64,000 nucleotides of DNA from positions 1 to 64,000 of the IMG/VR virus record IMGVR_UViG_3300036719_006047. One strand, written 5' to 3'. The position numbers and the translations under genes were made by a program. The notes under the pieces are model-generated. The model was not told the DNA's origin, searched no databases, and saw only the letters and a list, made by a program, of their open reading frames with translations. This DNA is from a virus. Numbering within the stretch: position 1 is the first letter of the stretch; every line of letters begins with the position of its first letter. Below are positions 1-8,761 of the stretch, piece by piece.

Positions 1-75
1 CAGCCTCCAAAGAAGTTATGAAGAAGGTTAACTTTACCTTGGGCCACAATCAATGACAGAGGTCTGTTCGGAGTG
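1..75 (-). promoter_or_regulatory. Ribosome-binding site of a minus-strand gene off the left edge
   Basis: Read on the minus strand, the left edge ends in TTTGGAGGCTG, a strong Shine-Dalgarno (GGAGG at 4-8). The next minus-strand gene therefore probably starts just outside the window. The rest of this short stretch, downstream of the methyltransferase stop, shows no gene I would defend. Confidence 0.4.
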
Positions 76-636
76 CTACGGGTGCTTGAGAGGCACGAAC
101 TGCGTCTCAGTGCAGGGCAAGTCTAACCATACAGTCCAGATGAAATCGAGCGTAGGAGACTTGCCGCGTTCTTTGCAAAAAGACGGGCGCCACGTCAGCG
201 GGCAAACTGCGTGCGGTCCTGTCTCTCGAAACAGCTTGAGACGCCGCTTAGAGTTCCAGTAGGTGACCTTGAGCAGCATGGCGAACGGCACGCGGTATTC
301 GCTCGCAGTTCGGATGAAGTCTTCGGCGAGAAAGAAGGGAGGGTTGGTGACGATGCTGGTGAAGCCCTCGATTGAATCTGTCGTCAAGAAGTCTACGCCT
401 GAAGTCCCGTAGCCCCGGTCGTAGAGATCAGTCGCGATGACAGTGCCGTTGAGGCCTTCGATCACCCGAGCGATGGCCCCGTCGCCGCAGGCCGGTTCCC
501 ACACCGTTCCTCTGGTATAGAGGAAAGGAAACGCACTTAGAACGGCTTTCGTGCAGTCGGCTGGAGTTGGGTAGAAGTCAGCCTCATTCCGTAGGAATGA
601 AGTCGATTTGCCGCCGATTAGAGTGCTCGCTTTCAC
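76..636 (-). CDS. Adenine-type DNA methyltransferase
   Basis: A class I SAM-dependent methyltransferase of 186 aa, expected to methylate the exocyclic amine of adenine in DNA. Visible motifs are FYPTP near residue 21 (typical of small phage enzymes), SAM-binding motif I EPACGDGAI at 47-55, an acidic ATDLYDRG at 68-75, and the catalytic NPPF tetrapeptide at 98-101. There is no recognisable target-recognition domain and no restriction enzyme beside it, so it is probably an orphan methylase that protects viral DNA. The start is GTG at 636, preceded by GGAGAGAGAAC. It is divergent from the gene at 845 and shares that regulatory gap. The adenine assignment rests on the NPPF motif; specificity cannot be read from sequence. 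Confidence 0.85.
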   Translation of the reverse strand: MKASTLIGGKSTSFLRNEADFYPTPADCTKAVLSAFPFLYTRGTVWEPACGDGAIARVIEGLNGTVIATDLYDRGYGTSGVDFLTTDSIEGFTSIVTNPPFFLAEDFIRTASEYRVPFAMLLKVTYWNSKRRLKLFRETGPHAVCPLTWRPSFCKERGKSPTLDFIWTVWLDLPCTETQFVPLKHP

Positions 637-699
637 GTTCTCTCTCCGAGAGAAGGGCAGCGGGGCTCTATCTGCGGCGAGTTCGGTCTGCCAGGGAAA

Positions 700-726
700 G
701 TTACGGAAATATATTATTTCAGTAAC
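700..726. promoter_or_regulatory. 27-bp palindrome, candidate operator between divergent genes
   Basis: The arms GTTACGGAAAT (700-710) and ATTTCAGTAAC (716-726) are complementary except at one position, around a 5-nt AT centre. It is AT-rich inside a GC-rich gap between the divergent genes at 636 and 845. That fits an operator for a dimeric repressor overlapping a promoter; the assignment is inferred from symmetry and position. Confidence 0.45.
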
Positions 727-784
727 TTATACGAGAACGCGCTGCCCATCGGCATTTTCGTACAGTCTTCTCGGATGCGCCGCG

Positions 785-804
785 CGCGCTATGCGTGTAG
801 CGCG
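785..804. other. Hairpin in the leader of the 845 gene
   Basis: CGCGCTA (785-791) and TAGCGCG (798-804) form a perfect 7-bp stem around a 6-nt loop, 40 nt before the start codon at 845. There is no following T tract, so a terminator is unlikely. It may be a leader-RNA structure or a second operator. Confidence 0.35.
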
Positions 805-844
805 TGAAAGCAGCCATTCGGTTAGGATGTGCTGGAGGTCAGCT

Positions 845-1573
845 ATGGCAAAGTCGCCTTTCTCATCGGACGTAAAGGAAACTCTCGATCTCCTGGCCAA
901 AGGCCAGAGGGGAGAACGAGCAGTTGAAATCGCGCGCCTGTTGTTATCAAACAAGGCTCCGGATGTTGTTTCTTTCATTCTGAAAGCGAGACAAAACTTC
1001 GGCGTAGAACAGAGCGAGGCGCTTAGCGATATCGTTACTGCTGCTCTGTCTGACAGATCAGAGAAAAGCATCTCGGCAGATGCGCTGATAAGGATCACAG
1101 AAAGTGTTAGCAGGAAGTACGAAAAGAAAAGAAAAATGGAGGGGATGACCAGCGCGACAGTACGCCCGTCGGGCAGACAATTAGACAGTGATGAAGTGTT
1201 GATTTACGCCGACGTTCTGCCCGATGAATCAGCAGCATCTCCAGAATTGCGTGTAATCGAATCTCTATCAGAAAGGCGGGAGGCGCCTCAAATCGCAGAA
1301 GTGTTTAAGGCGCACGGAATCGGAGAACAGCTACGCCGTGCCTTTCAGGTTGTCGCCGCCTACGAGAATAACCGAGACCGTGTCGTCGCTCTCACGCAGA
1401 TCGCAAAAAAAACTGCTAGCGATAAGAACGACATCAACGTCTTGTTTGACGCTTACTTGCAGCTCAATAGAGCTGCGAGCAATACCCAAAACCCGATCGC
1501 TGAGCTGCAAAGCATTCCTTCGGGCAATATCGATGAGGGGTTTCTTAATGTTCTTTCGCGACTTGCGCGTTAG
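845..1573 (+). CDS. Hypothetical alpha-helical protein (242 aa)
   Basis: I do not recognise this family. The reading frame is open from 608, but the start at 845 is chosen because TGGAGGTCAGCT directly precedes that ATG; the upstream extension also reads like untranslated leader (Arg/Cys-rich). The protein is soluble, charged and mostly helical, with no membrane span and no Cys/His cluster. A Lys/Arg-rich stretch sits near residue 95 (RKYEKKRKM). It runs divergently from the methyltransferase, past a palindromic operator candidate, and its 3' end overlaps the convergent gene ending at 1545 by 29 nt. Function unknown. Confidence 0.7.
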   Translation: MAKSPFSSDVKETLDLLAKGQRGERAVEIARLLLSNKAPDVVSFILKARQNFGVEQSEALSDIVTAALSDRSEKSISADALIRITESVSRKYEKKRKMEGMTSATVRPSGRQLDSDEVLIYADVLPDESAASPELRVIESLSERREAPQIAEVFKAHGIGEQLRRAFQVVAAYENNRDRVVALTQIAKKTASDKNDINVLFDAYLQLNRAASNTQNPIAELQSIPSGNIDEGFLNVLSRLAR

Positions 1574-1793
1574 CTGTTTTAGCCTTGTCTTGCTGTCTGC
1601 GTTCATACAACTCAAACAGCAGAGGCTTCAGCCATGACCACAGCTTTCGGCTCATGACGACTACGTTCCAGGGCTGAATTCGATTTCCTTTGATCTCATT
1701 CATAAACACGACAGTTACACCGCCCGTGTTGTCTGTAACCATCAGCCCGAAGTACTTGAGGATCTCAGCTTCCTGTTCATCGCAGATGGGCAT
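1545..1793 (-). CDS. Hypothetical small protein (82 aa)
   Basis: A compact soluble protein of unknown function. The first 50 residues look like alternating strands (MVTDNTGGVTVVFM, IQPWNVVVMS), followed by an amphipathic C-terminal helix rich in Arg, Lys and Gln. The ATG at 1793 is preceded by AAAGGTGCTGT, an acceptable ribosome-binding site. It converges with and slightly overlaps the preceding plus-strand gene. No enzymatic motif is visible; a DNA- or protein-binding role is possible but unsupported. Confidence 0.55.
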   Translation of the reverse strand: MPICDEQEAEILKYFGLMVTDNTGGVTVVFMNEIKGNRIQPWNVVVMSRKLWSWLKPLLFELYERRQQDKAKTANAQVAKEH

Positions 1794-1858
1794 ACAGCAC
1801 CTTTTTGTTGTTGAGTTCCGGTGTCCGTAGTAAGAAGGAAAGCAAGAGAGGTTTCAAC

Positions 1859-2392
1859 ATGGTAGACGCAAAGGTCTTGGAGAAGTACGAAAAGATACTG
1901 ACGATGGCCGAAAGAGCGGAAGGCAATGAACGGGCTACAGCTGCCGGCATCGCCGCCAAGATGCGCCTGCAGCATCCTACTCTTGAGGCAGATTACGAGC
2001 AATACGTCTACAGAAAACTGGTCGAAGAAAGCGATAAGGGAGAGGGGTTTTCCGGCAGCTCAGAGCAGCCGCAACACACTTACTCTTCGCCTAACCAGCA
2101 GCAGAATACAGGTTCACCTTTCTGGGACTTCGCGCAGAACATCTACCACACGGCTGCCGATTTCGCGAGCACGATCAGCGACGCCGTGATGGGCACGCAC
2201 CTTGCGCGACAAGTCAAAGTGACGTCTCGCCTCAACAAGAAAGATTCTGTTGTGGTGTCTTTCAGCCTCAGCCCTGACGTTCTTGACCATCTCGACGAGT
2301 TCAACGGCGCACAGAGAGTTGCGTTCCGAAACTCAGTCCTCGCTATGGTCCAAGAAGAGCTTGACGAGATCTTGTTCCCGCAGGAATCTTAA
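1859..2392 (+). CDS. Hypothetical protein with N-terminal DUF2786-like segment (177 aa)
   Basis: The start at 1859 is preferred over 1805 because AGAGAGGTTTCAAC precedes this ATG. The N-terminus (residues about 8-45: LEKYEKILTMAERAEGNERATAAGIAAKMR) resembles the short helical DUF2786-type segment found in phage and plasmid proteins; this is from memory of the pattern and is not certain. A low-complexity Gln/Ser linker follows around residues 65-90. The C-terminal half may be an alpha/beta domain (KKDSVVVSFSLSPDVLDHLDE). It ends 4 nt inside the convergent gene at 2389. Function unknown. Confidence 0.65.
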   Translation: MVDAKVLEKYEKILTMAERAEGNERATAAGIAAKMRLQHPTLEADYEQYVYRKLVEESDKGEGFSGSSEQPQHTYSSPNQQQNTGSPFWDFAQNIYHTAADFASTISDAVMGTHLARQVKVTSRLNKKDSVVVSFSLSPDVLDHLDEFNGAQRVAFRNSVLAMVQEELDEILFPQES

Positions 2393-2829
2393 GTCTCGGT
2401 CGGCTCATTTTGTGGCGTTTGAGCTTTCAGCCCGAAGTAGTAGCTAAACACCATCAGGCATGTGTCTTTGATGAAGTGCAAGATCACGTCGTGCTCAGAA
2501 TCAGATAAAAGTGATGTGTCGGGCCCAGCAATCAAGAGGTCCGCGATGTACACGCCCACAACAAGCGCAACGAGCGTTGTCACGAACCGCGTCAAGTACA
2601 TGTGATCTGTCTTCGCTTTCTGCGTCACCTTTGCGATCAGGATCTGCACAAGCGCCACGATCACGATGCCGATCGCCACAGCACCAAACGTCGTCGAGAT
2701 CGAATCATACAACGACGGGTAAACCCGAGGTACTTTAGCGATATCTGGCTCTGCTTCTTGCTCTTCGCCGGACACCTGTGCTGCGACAGGAGAACAGTTC
2801 ACGGATTCAGCGTAAAGTTCTTCTTCCAT
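2389..2829 (-). CDS. Membrane protein, candidate holin
   Basis: A 146-aa protein with an acidic 40-residue N-terminus and two to three hydrophobic segments: about residues 48-68 (FGAVAIGIVIVALVQILIA), 80-105 (LVALVVGVYIADLLIAG) and a weaker one near 120-138. It lies 3 nt downstream of an amidase-type endolysin in the same orientation. Position and topology suggest a holin or other lysis membrane protein, but holins have no diagnostic motif, so this is inference. The start at 2829 has GGAG about 8 nt upstream. The 3' end overlaps the convergent 1859 gene by 4 nt. Confidence 0.6.
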   Translation of the reverse strand: MEEELYAESVNCSPVAAQVSGEEQEAEPDIAKVPRVYPSLYDSISTTFGAVAIGIVIVALVQILIAKVTQKAKTDHMYLTRFVTTLVALVVGVYIADLLIAGPDTSLLSDSEHDVILHFIKDTCLMVFSYYFGLKAQTPQNEPTET

Positions 2830-2832
2830 GAG

Positions 2833-3435
2833 TCATCTCCATGCCGTGAGGCCAGCCACAATCGCTTTCGCAATGGCCTCCCCGCCTTCGGGGCTCGCCA
2901 GCCAGGCGTGCTCAGGCCGATCGATGAAGTAAGGCTCAAAACAAACGCCCGCGATGTTGGCGGGACCGGCAAAGATGCCCGAGATGGTGCTAAATCCTCT
3001 TTTCCATTCATTGGTCGCGCTGGCCGAGCGGGTCAAGTTTCTTTTCAGCCCACTCAGCTTTTCGGCAGAGAGAGCATCCGACAAGCACAGAGCCAAAGAA
3101 GCACCGCGAGTGCTTCTCTCATCTGAAATCATGACCGAGTAATCGCCCTTTCCGGCATTGATGTGGCACGCGATGTAAGCGACAAGCGAACCCTTATTTG
3201 CTGCCGCAATAGCGTTCGCCTTCTTGTGTCGATCAGGGTACCAGCCTTGATCCAGCACGTAAACGCTGTGCCCCATCTTCTCGAGAGCTGCTTTTGCAGG
3301 AAGGAAGTACAAAGGAGTCAAGTTGGCTTCTTGCTCCTGAACTTCGACTTTGCCGTCATTGTCGAGATCGTAGCCAGCTCCCATGTCAGCCTTTCCGGGC
3401 TTGCCGTAATGCTGGCGGTCGAAGATGACGATCAT
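2833..3435 (-). CDS. N-acetylmuramoyl-L-alanine amidase (Amidase_3-like endolysin)
   Basis: Expected to cut the bond between N-acetylmuramic acid and L-Ala in peptidoglycan, using zinc. The Amidase_3 pattern can be followed along the 200 residues. DRQHYGKPG at 6-14 stands in for the usual D-x-GHGG zinc-histidine motif, RHKKANAIAA near 68-77 for the R..AN helix, AYIACHINA near 85-93 for the second zinc histidine (family SIHAN), and CFEPYFIDRPEH near 165-176 for the catalytic-Glu segment. There is no signal peptide or cell-wall-binding domain, so release would need a holin; the membrane protein 3 nt downstream is a candidate. The EF-hand-like DLDNDGKVEVQE near 23-34 is an unusual insertion that may bind calcium. 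Confidence 0.8.
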   Translation of the reverse strand: MIVIFDRQHYGKPGKADMGAGYDLDNDGKVEVQEQEANLTPLYFLPAKAALEKMGHSVYVLDQGWYPDRHKKANAIAAANKGSLVAYIACHINAGKGDYSVMISDERSTRGASLALCLSDALSAEKLSGLKRNLTRSASATNEWKRGFSTISGIFAGPANIAGVCFEPYFIDRPEHAWLASPEGGEAIAKAIVAGLTAWR

Positions 3436-3444
3436 TGGAATCTC

Positions 3445-3651
3445 CTACGGGATGATGTGAGGTTGGAGCACGGTCGAGATGTCATCCCCGAACGCGCAGG
3501 TTTCGGTATTGTCCGTTGGGGGCGCTGATGCGCGGGCTGCCGCTTCTGCGACGAGGGCCTGGGCTACGTCCTGGGGAATATAAATCTCCATTCGGTACAG
3601 GGGCTCGCCGTCCATTGTGTGTTCGATGCCGACGAAACGGTAGTTTTCCAC
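3445..3651 (-). CDS. Hypothetical small protein (68 aa)
   Basis: Unrecognised. The first 30 residues look like a small beta hairpin (YRFVGIEH...EPLYRMEIYIP), followed by an Ala-rich helix and a polar tail. It lies 2 nt after the large repeat protein and 9 nt before the amidase in the same direction, so it is probably co-transcribed with the lysis genes. It has neither a membrane span nor a signal peptide. Confidence 0.5.
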   Translation of the reverse strand: MENYRFVGIEHTMDGEPLYRMEIYIPQDVAQALVAEAAARASAPPTDNTETCAFGDDISTVLQPHIIP

Positions 3652-3652
3652 G

Positions 3653-6205
3653 TTAGCTCCATTTCAGTATGCGAATTCGCGTGATGTAGTTTGATACGGT
3701 GCCCGAGCACCGCAAGAGAAAAAACCCCTTGAGGGCATTTCCGTAAGCCTGGGCAGTTGTCGCAGTTTCAGCGGCAATACCCAGGTAAGTGTAGCCAGAC
3801 AAGTCCGGGTAACCGTCCGGCATGATAGTTGTGCCTAAGTCCGTTTTTGCGAAGATCAACCTACCCGCGATAATCACGACCGAAGTTACCATTTCGGTGA
3901 AGGCCCCAACCCCCGATAGTGTCTCAATCGTGGTGGTCGATCTTTGCGTGATAATGTTATAGCCTCCGCTGAATTGGTATATCTTGCGAACGCTCACGGG
4001 ATCGGTAAAAACATCCCCCACACTAATTCCCCAGCTTACATAGTTATTGCTACCGGAGAGCACAATAGACTGAGCCTGGAACTGGACCACCACACTACCG
4101 AGCTGCATGGCGGCGTTATTCAACCCTGCGGGCGTAGCTAAATCAAGCGATACGTTGAGCGGGTTGATTCCTGATGTCCCACCGACGAAAAGGCCGGATG
4201 CGTCAATTGAAGTTGTGCCGTTTGTGCTTCCTGAGCGGGTGGCCGTGAGCGTAGACCACGGAACTCCGCCGATCGTGACGGGCTGGCTGCCAGAAAAGAA
4301 GCTGGCGACTGGATCTAACGCAGTCATGTCTTGGTCGAGGATTGAGGTCCAGGAACCAGAGATCGCCGAAGTGAGAACCCCTATTTGAGCGATTGAAGTG
4401 ACGGTCTGTCCGACCAGTCCGAGGTCAGTAGCGGTAAGTGTAAGTTTTACCGCGCTACCGTCATTGAGACCGCTTACCGTGTAAGGGCCAAGGCCTGACC
4501 CCGAGAAAGAAGCACCAACGCCAAGCGTTTGCTCTAATCCGACAGAATAAGAGTAAGAACCTGTACCGCCCGTCGGCGCGTTGAACGTCACATTAACAGA
4601 AGTGCTGCCCGCGACGAGAATTTGCGCTGCGGGGTCAGAGCCTGCAACAAGCGGTGTAAAGGTGGCAGCCTGTAGGACTGCGATCGTAGTCGTGTTGAAA
4701 ACTTGTTGGTTCGTTACTGTGTCAGTCGAAGTAAGCGTCACTTTGGCAACGTCGCCGTCATTGAGGCCCGTCACTTGGTAAGGCCCTAACCCAGTGCCGC
4801 TCAAAGAAGCGCCTGTTCCGATCAATTGCGAAAGAGCGACAGCGTAGCTGTAGCTTCCGCTACCTCCTGTCGGCGCATTAAACGTAAATGAGCTGCTTGT
4901 CGTAGAACCGATGGGCAAAGCCTCGTTTCCGACGTCTGCCCCAGCCACCAAAGGTGCTTTTTCAACGATGGTGTAGGTTCTGGAAGTCACACTCTGCGCT
5001 ACAGGCCCCGCGTCTGTCGTCGTCAGCGTGAGAACCGCAATGTCTTCGTCTTCGAGGTTCGTGATGCTGTAGGGTCCTAAGCCGCTGCCACTAAAAGAAG
5101 CTCCCGTGCCTCGAACAAAGGACAGCACAGCGGCATAGCTGTAGCCTCCGCTGCCTCCTGTAGCCGCAGTAAAGTTGATACTCGTTCTGCTGGTCGTACC
5201 CGCAGCCAGTGTAACTGTGGGAGGCGCGGCTGCAGGATTGAGCACGTTGTAGCTGTCGACTACCGCGGTCGTCGTGAAGTTCTGTACCTCCTGGGCAATG
5301 CCCCCAGCATCAGTTGAAGTCAAAACAATAGTAGCTATGCGTCCGTCATCGAGCCCGCTAAGGGAATAAGGACCAAGACCCGATCCCGATAAAGTCGATC
5401 CGCTGCCGACATCTTCTACCAGGCTTGCGCTGTACGTGAAACTTCCGCTGCCCCCCGACGGCGCGGTGAACGTGAAAGGCCCTGAACTCGTAGACCCGAT
5501 GGGGAGCGACGAGTTTGACGGGTTTGCAGCAACTACGACAGCCGACGTAAGTTGAATAACGGAGACAACGAAGCTCGACGTGACGCTTTGCGCTACAGGC
5601 CCTGTGTCTGTTGTGGTCAACACCACTTCTACGACATCGCTAAACTCGAGATTGTTTACCGTGTAGGGCCCAAGCCCGCTGCCCGACAAGGTCGCACCAC
5701 TTCCGACGACCTGCACCAAGCTCGCGGAATAGCTGTAGGCGCCACTTCCGCCAGTCGCAGCCGTAAAGCTCGCAGGAGCGCTGCTTGTTGCTGTTGCGGC
5801 AAGGTTTTGATCTGCGGGCGCGGCAGCCGCAACAAGAGGGTTGTAGGTTCCTTGCACGCTGATGACGCAGTATTCGTACACAATCTGCGTCGTAGAGCCC
5901 GTGTCAGTGATCTCAAGCGTGATCTCTACGACATCACCGGGCTGCAAAGATGATACTGTGTACGGCCCAAGCCCGCTGCCTGATAAAGTCGCGCCGCTGC
6001 CGACCACGTGAGAGAGGCTTGCGCTGTAGCTGTAGCCACCACTCCCGCCGCTCGGGGCGTTGAATGTGACTGTCGTGCTTGTGGCTGACCGGGGTAGCGT
6101 TTGATCTGCCGGATTTGCCCCAGGCGCAAGAGGAGTGTACAGCGAGCTCGTGCTCGCCACAAAGGAGATATTGGTCTTGCCCAGGATAGAGATGCTCAAA
6201 ACCAC
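3653..6205 (-). CDS. Ig-like repeat virion/fibre protein A
   Basis: An 850-aa protein built of six tandem modules of about 95 residues. Each contains TF(N/T)APSGGSG.YSYSASL, then SG(A/S)TLSGSGLGPYTVS and a LTxTDTG strand, a pattern typical of PKD/Ig-like beta-sandwich repeats. The last ~200 residues (from about 655, SWTSILDQDMTALDP) form a different globular domain with a G-rich beta pattern, likely a receptor- or surface-binding tip. It is paralogous throughout to the next gene, with which it overlaps by 10 nt. There is no signal peptide. The likely role is a tail fibre, head decoration or other exposed virion protein, inferred from architecture and proximity to lysis genes. Confidence 0.75.
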   Translation of the reverse strand: MVLSISILGKTNISFVASTSSLYTPLAPGANPADQTLPRSATSTTVTFNAPSGGSGGYSYSASLSHVVGSGATLSGSGLGPYTVSSLQPGDVVEITLEITDTGSTTQIVYEYCVISVQGTYNPLVAAAAPADQNLAATATSSAPASFTAATGGSGAYSYSASLVQVVGSGATLSGSGLGPYTVNNLEFSDVVEVVLTTTDTGPVAQSVTSSFVVSVIQLTSAVVVAANPSNSSLPIGSTSSGPFTFTAPSGGSGSFTYSASLVEDVGSGSTLSGSGLGPYSLSGLDDGRIATIVLTSTDAGGIAQEVQNFTTTAVVDSYNVLNPAAAPPTVTLAAGTTSRTSINFTAATGGSGGYSYAAVLSFVRGTGASFSGSGLGPYSITNLEDEDIAVLTLTTTDAGPVAQSVTSRTYTIVEKAPLVAGADVGNEALPIGSTTSSSFTFNAPTGGSGSYSYAVALSQLIGTGASLSGTGLGPYQVTGLNDGDVAKVTLTSTDTVTNQQVFNTTTIAVLQAATFTPLVAGSDPAAQILVAGSTSVNVTFNAPTGGTGSYSYSVGLEQTLGVGASFSGSGLGPYTVSGLNDGSAVKLTLTATDLGLVGQTVTSIAQIGVLTSAISGSWTSILDQDMTALDPVASFFSGSQPVTIGGVPWSTLTATRSGSTNGTTSIDASGLFVGGTSGINPLNVSLDLATPAGLNNAAMQLGSVVVQFQAQSIVLSGSNNYVSWGISVGDVFTDPVSVRKIYQFSGGYNIITQRSTTTIETLSGVGAFTEMVTSVVIIAGRLIFAKTDLGTTIMPDGYPDLSGYTYLGIAAETATTAQAYGNALKGFFLLRCSGTVSNYITRIRILKWS

Positions 6206-8760
6206 CTCAGCAAACGCACTCGAGTAATGGTGGTTGTGTTTGTAGCGGCATTACCAACCACCGCAGCGTAGCCGTTGATCGCTGTCGTAAAGTACTGCGC
6301 AGTCGAGGTTGTCTGTGCCGCTGTTCCTGTATAGTTGTAGCCGCTCGAATTTGTAGGGTTCGAGGGCAGTATTACCGTATCGAGTTCAGGCTTGATGAAG
6401 CAGAGCCGTCCGCCGTACAGCAAGATCGAGACGACGCTCGATACGGGTCCGCTTCCCGAAGAGCTGAGCAATTGAGTGCTTACGCCAGCTCTCCAGGTGC
6501 GTAAGTTGTAGTTAGGGCTAACGAACTGAACGTAGGCTGCGTTGCTGGTCACGTCCGTGATTGAGTTCACGCCGTTGATGCCCCACATGCAGTAGTTGCT
6601 GGCCCCTGAAACAGTGACAGGGTCGTTGATCAACTGCAACAGCCAAGGACCTTTCTGAAAATCTGCTTGCGCAAGACCCACAAAGAACGGAGCCAAGTTG
6701 ATCGATGCGATGATCGCTCCAGAACCCGTAGACGCAGAGACTGTCAATCCTCCTGCTCCTGCCGTAACAGTCCCGTTTGTCACGCCTGCGCGAACAACCT
6801 GCACAGTTGCCCACGTGACGCCGCTGAACTGAAGGTTTTGCGTTCCGCTCGACCACGGTCCTCCTGCATCAAGGCCGATCAAGGACTGGTCTACTATTGT
6901 TTGCCATTGAGCGGCTGACGTAGGTTCTGCGACAGCGACTTGAGAATACGCTTTTACGACTTGACCTACAGGGCCTGTGTCTGTCGCCGCCAGCTCTACG
7001 GTAGCGATGTCGGAATCGCCTAAACCGCTGACTGTGTAAGGCCCAAGCCCGCTGCCCGACAAGGAAGGAGTACCAGAAGCAGTCAGCAAGGAGCCGACAT
7101 AGCTGTAGGCTCCGCTACCGCCCGTCGGGGCCGTAAATGTGATAGCAGAGCTCGAAGTACTGCCCGAGGGAAGTCCTTCGTTGGCTGGGTTTGCGCCTGG
7201 AACGAGCGCCACGTAGGTCGGCTGAAAACCAACCGTCACGACAACGGTTGTGGTCACAGCTTGCGCTATACCTGCAGCATCTGTAGACGTCAAAATAACG
7301 TTGACGACGTCATCGTCAGCAAGGTTCGACACCGTGTAAGGGCCAAGACCGCTGCCTGATAAAGTAGCGCCCGAGCCGCTTACTTGAACAAGTGTCGCGC
7401 TGTAGTTGAAGCTACCGCTTCCTCCAGAAGCTGCGTTAAAAGTTATTGTGTTGCTCGTGGTCGTCCCGTAGGCAAGGTCTTGGTTTGCGGGAGCGGCGCC
7501 TGGAGTGACAAGCACTTCTCCGACACTGACATACATCACACGAGTAACTTGCTGCCCGATAGTGTCTTGCGTGACGCAAAAAACCGCAACCACATCACCA
7601 TTTTCAAGGTTCTGGACCTGCAAGTTCGATCTGCCGGTCCCTGCCAGAGTGGCTCCGCTACCCACGAGCTGCTGAATGCTTGGTGTGTAGACCAGAGTAC
7701 TTCTACCTCCCGAAGACGTCGTAAACGTGATCAAGTTCGATACTGTGGCACCTGCCGCTAGGGTCTGAGAAGCGGGCGTCGTGCCAGGGCTCAAAGGCGT
7801 GTAGGGCAGCGGGTAGTTGATGATCACCCAGTTGCGGACAACTTGTCCGATTCCAGCAGTATCGGTAATCGTGAGAACGAGACGCGAAACGTCTCCTGCT
7901 GCGATTGACCCGACTGCGTAAGGACCAAGACCCGAGCCAGAAACAGTTTGACTGCTGCCTCCTGTGATCATTGTAGGTGTAGCGATGCTGTAGCTGTAGG
8001 TTCCGCTACCGCCGCTGGGCACATTGAACGTGATACCGCTTACGCTGGTCCCCGAAGCTGTGACAGTGCTCGGGTTAGCGCCAGGAACAAGACGAGGGAC
8101 AGCTCCGTCAACAGAAACAAGAAAGTTGTTGACCACTGTCTGAGTAACAACGCCAGAATCAGTGCTGGTCAAAGAGACTTCGACGACATCTCCCGCACCC
8201 AGGTTGTTTACTGTGTACGGCCCAAGCCCGCTGCCCGACAAGGTCGCGCCGCTGCCCACAGCTTGAATCAGCGTCGCAGAGTAGGTGTAACTGCCGCTGC
8301 CTCCTGTGGGCGCCGTAAATGTTTCGGGCGCTGAAGACGTGCTGCCTGCAGGCAGTGTTTGATCCGCAGGGTTCGCAGAAGCAACCAGCGGGCTGTAGAC
8401 GAAGTCGACTGTGATCACGCACTGAGAAGTGACAGTCTGCGCAACAGGTCCCGTGTCGGTCACAGTCAAAATGACCTGAAGTTCGTCTCCGTCTTCGAGG
8501 CTCGAGACTGTGTAGGGGCCGAGCCCACTTCCCGACAAGGAAGCGCCGGTTCCTCGAATCTGATCGAGAGTGGCACTGTAGCCATAGCCGCCACTCCCGC
8601 CGCTGGGTGCGTTGAACGTAACTGTCGTGCTCGTCGTGCCCGTCGCCAAGTTCTGATTGGCTGGATCTGCGCCGGGAACAAGGGGCGTGTACGGCGTAAC
8701 CGGCCCGCCTCCCGAGGACGCGAACGAAAACCCAGTCGAATCCGGTATCTGCTGCGACAT
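6196..8760 (-). CDS. Ig-like repeat virion/fibre protein B (paralogue of A)
   Basis: An 854-aa protein with the same plan as its downstream neighbour: a short N-terminal head (~30 residues), six Ig-like modules bearing GGSG.YSYSATL and GSGATLSGSGLGPYTV signatures, and a C-terminal ~220-residue domain beginning AQWQTIVDQSLIGLDAGG. The fourth module (SSGGRSTLVYTPSI, near 360-375) has lost the glycine-rich signature, so modules have diverged. Both tips share W-x-x-(I/L)-(L/V)-D-Q and a TNGT motif but differ elsewhere, as expected if they bind different ligands. The intergene spacing (2 nt upstream) suggests one transcription unit with the small gene at 8762. Confidence 0.75.
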   Translation of the reverse strand: MSQQIPDSTGFSFASSGGGPVTPYTPLVPGADPANQNLATGTTSTTVTFNAPSGGSGGYGYSATLDQIRGTGASLSGSGLGPYTVSSLEDGDELQVILTVTDTGPVAQTVTSQCVITVDFVYSPLVASANPADQTLPAGSTSSAPETFTAPTGGSGSYTYSATLIQAVGSGATLSGSGLGPYTVNNLGAGDVVEVSLTSTDSGVVTQTVVNNFLVSVDGAVPRLVPGANPSTVTASGTSVSGITFNVPSGGSGTYSYSIATPTMITGGSSQTVSGSGLGPYAVGSIAAGDVSRLVLTITDTAGIGQVVRNWVIINYPLPYTPLSPGTTPASQTLAAGATVSNLITFTTSSGGRSTLVYTPSIQQLVGSGATLAGTGRSNLQVQNLENGDVVAVFCVTQDTIGQQVTRVMYVSVGEVLVTPGAAPANQDLAYGTTTSNTITFNAASGGSGSFNYSATLVQVSGSGATLSGSGLGPYTVSNLADDDVVNVILTSTDAAGIAQAVTTTVVVTVGFQPTYVALVPGANPANEGLPSGSTSSSAITFTAPTGGSGAYSYVGSLLTASGTPSLSGSGLGPYTVSGLGDSDIATVELAATDTGPVGQVVKAYSQVAVAEPTSAAQWQTIVDQSLIGLDAGGPWSSGTQNLQFSGVTWATVQVVRAGVTNGTVTAGAGGLTVSASTGSGAIIASINLAPFFVGLAQADFQKGPWLLQLINDPVTVSGASNYCMWGINGVNSITDVTSNAAYVQFVSPNYNLRTWRAGVSTQLLSSSGSGPVSSVVSILLYGGRLCFIKPELDTVILPSNPTNSSGYNYTGTAAQTTSTAQYFTTAINGYAAVVGNAATNTTTITRVRLLRWF

Positions 8761-8761
8761 C

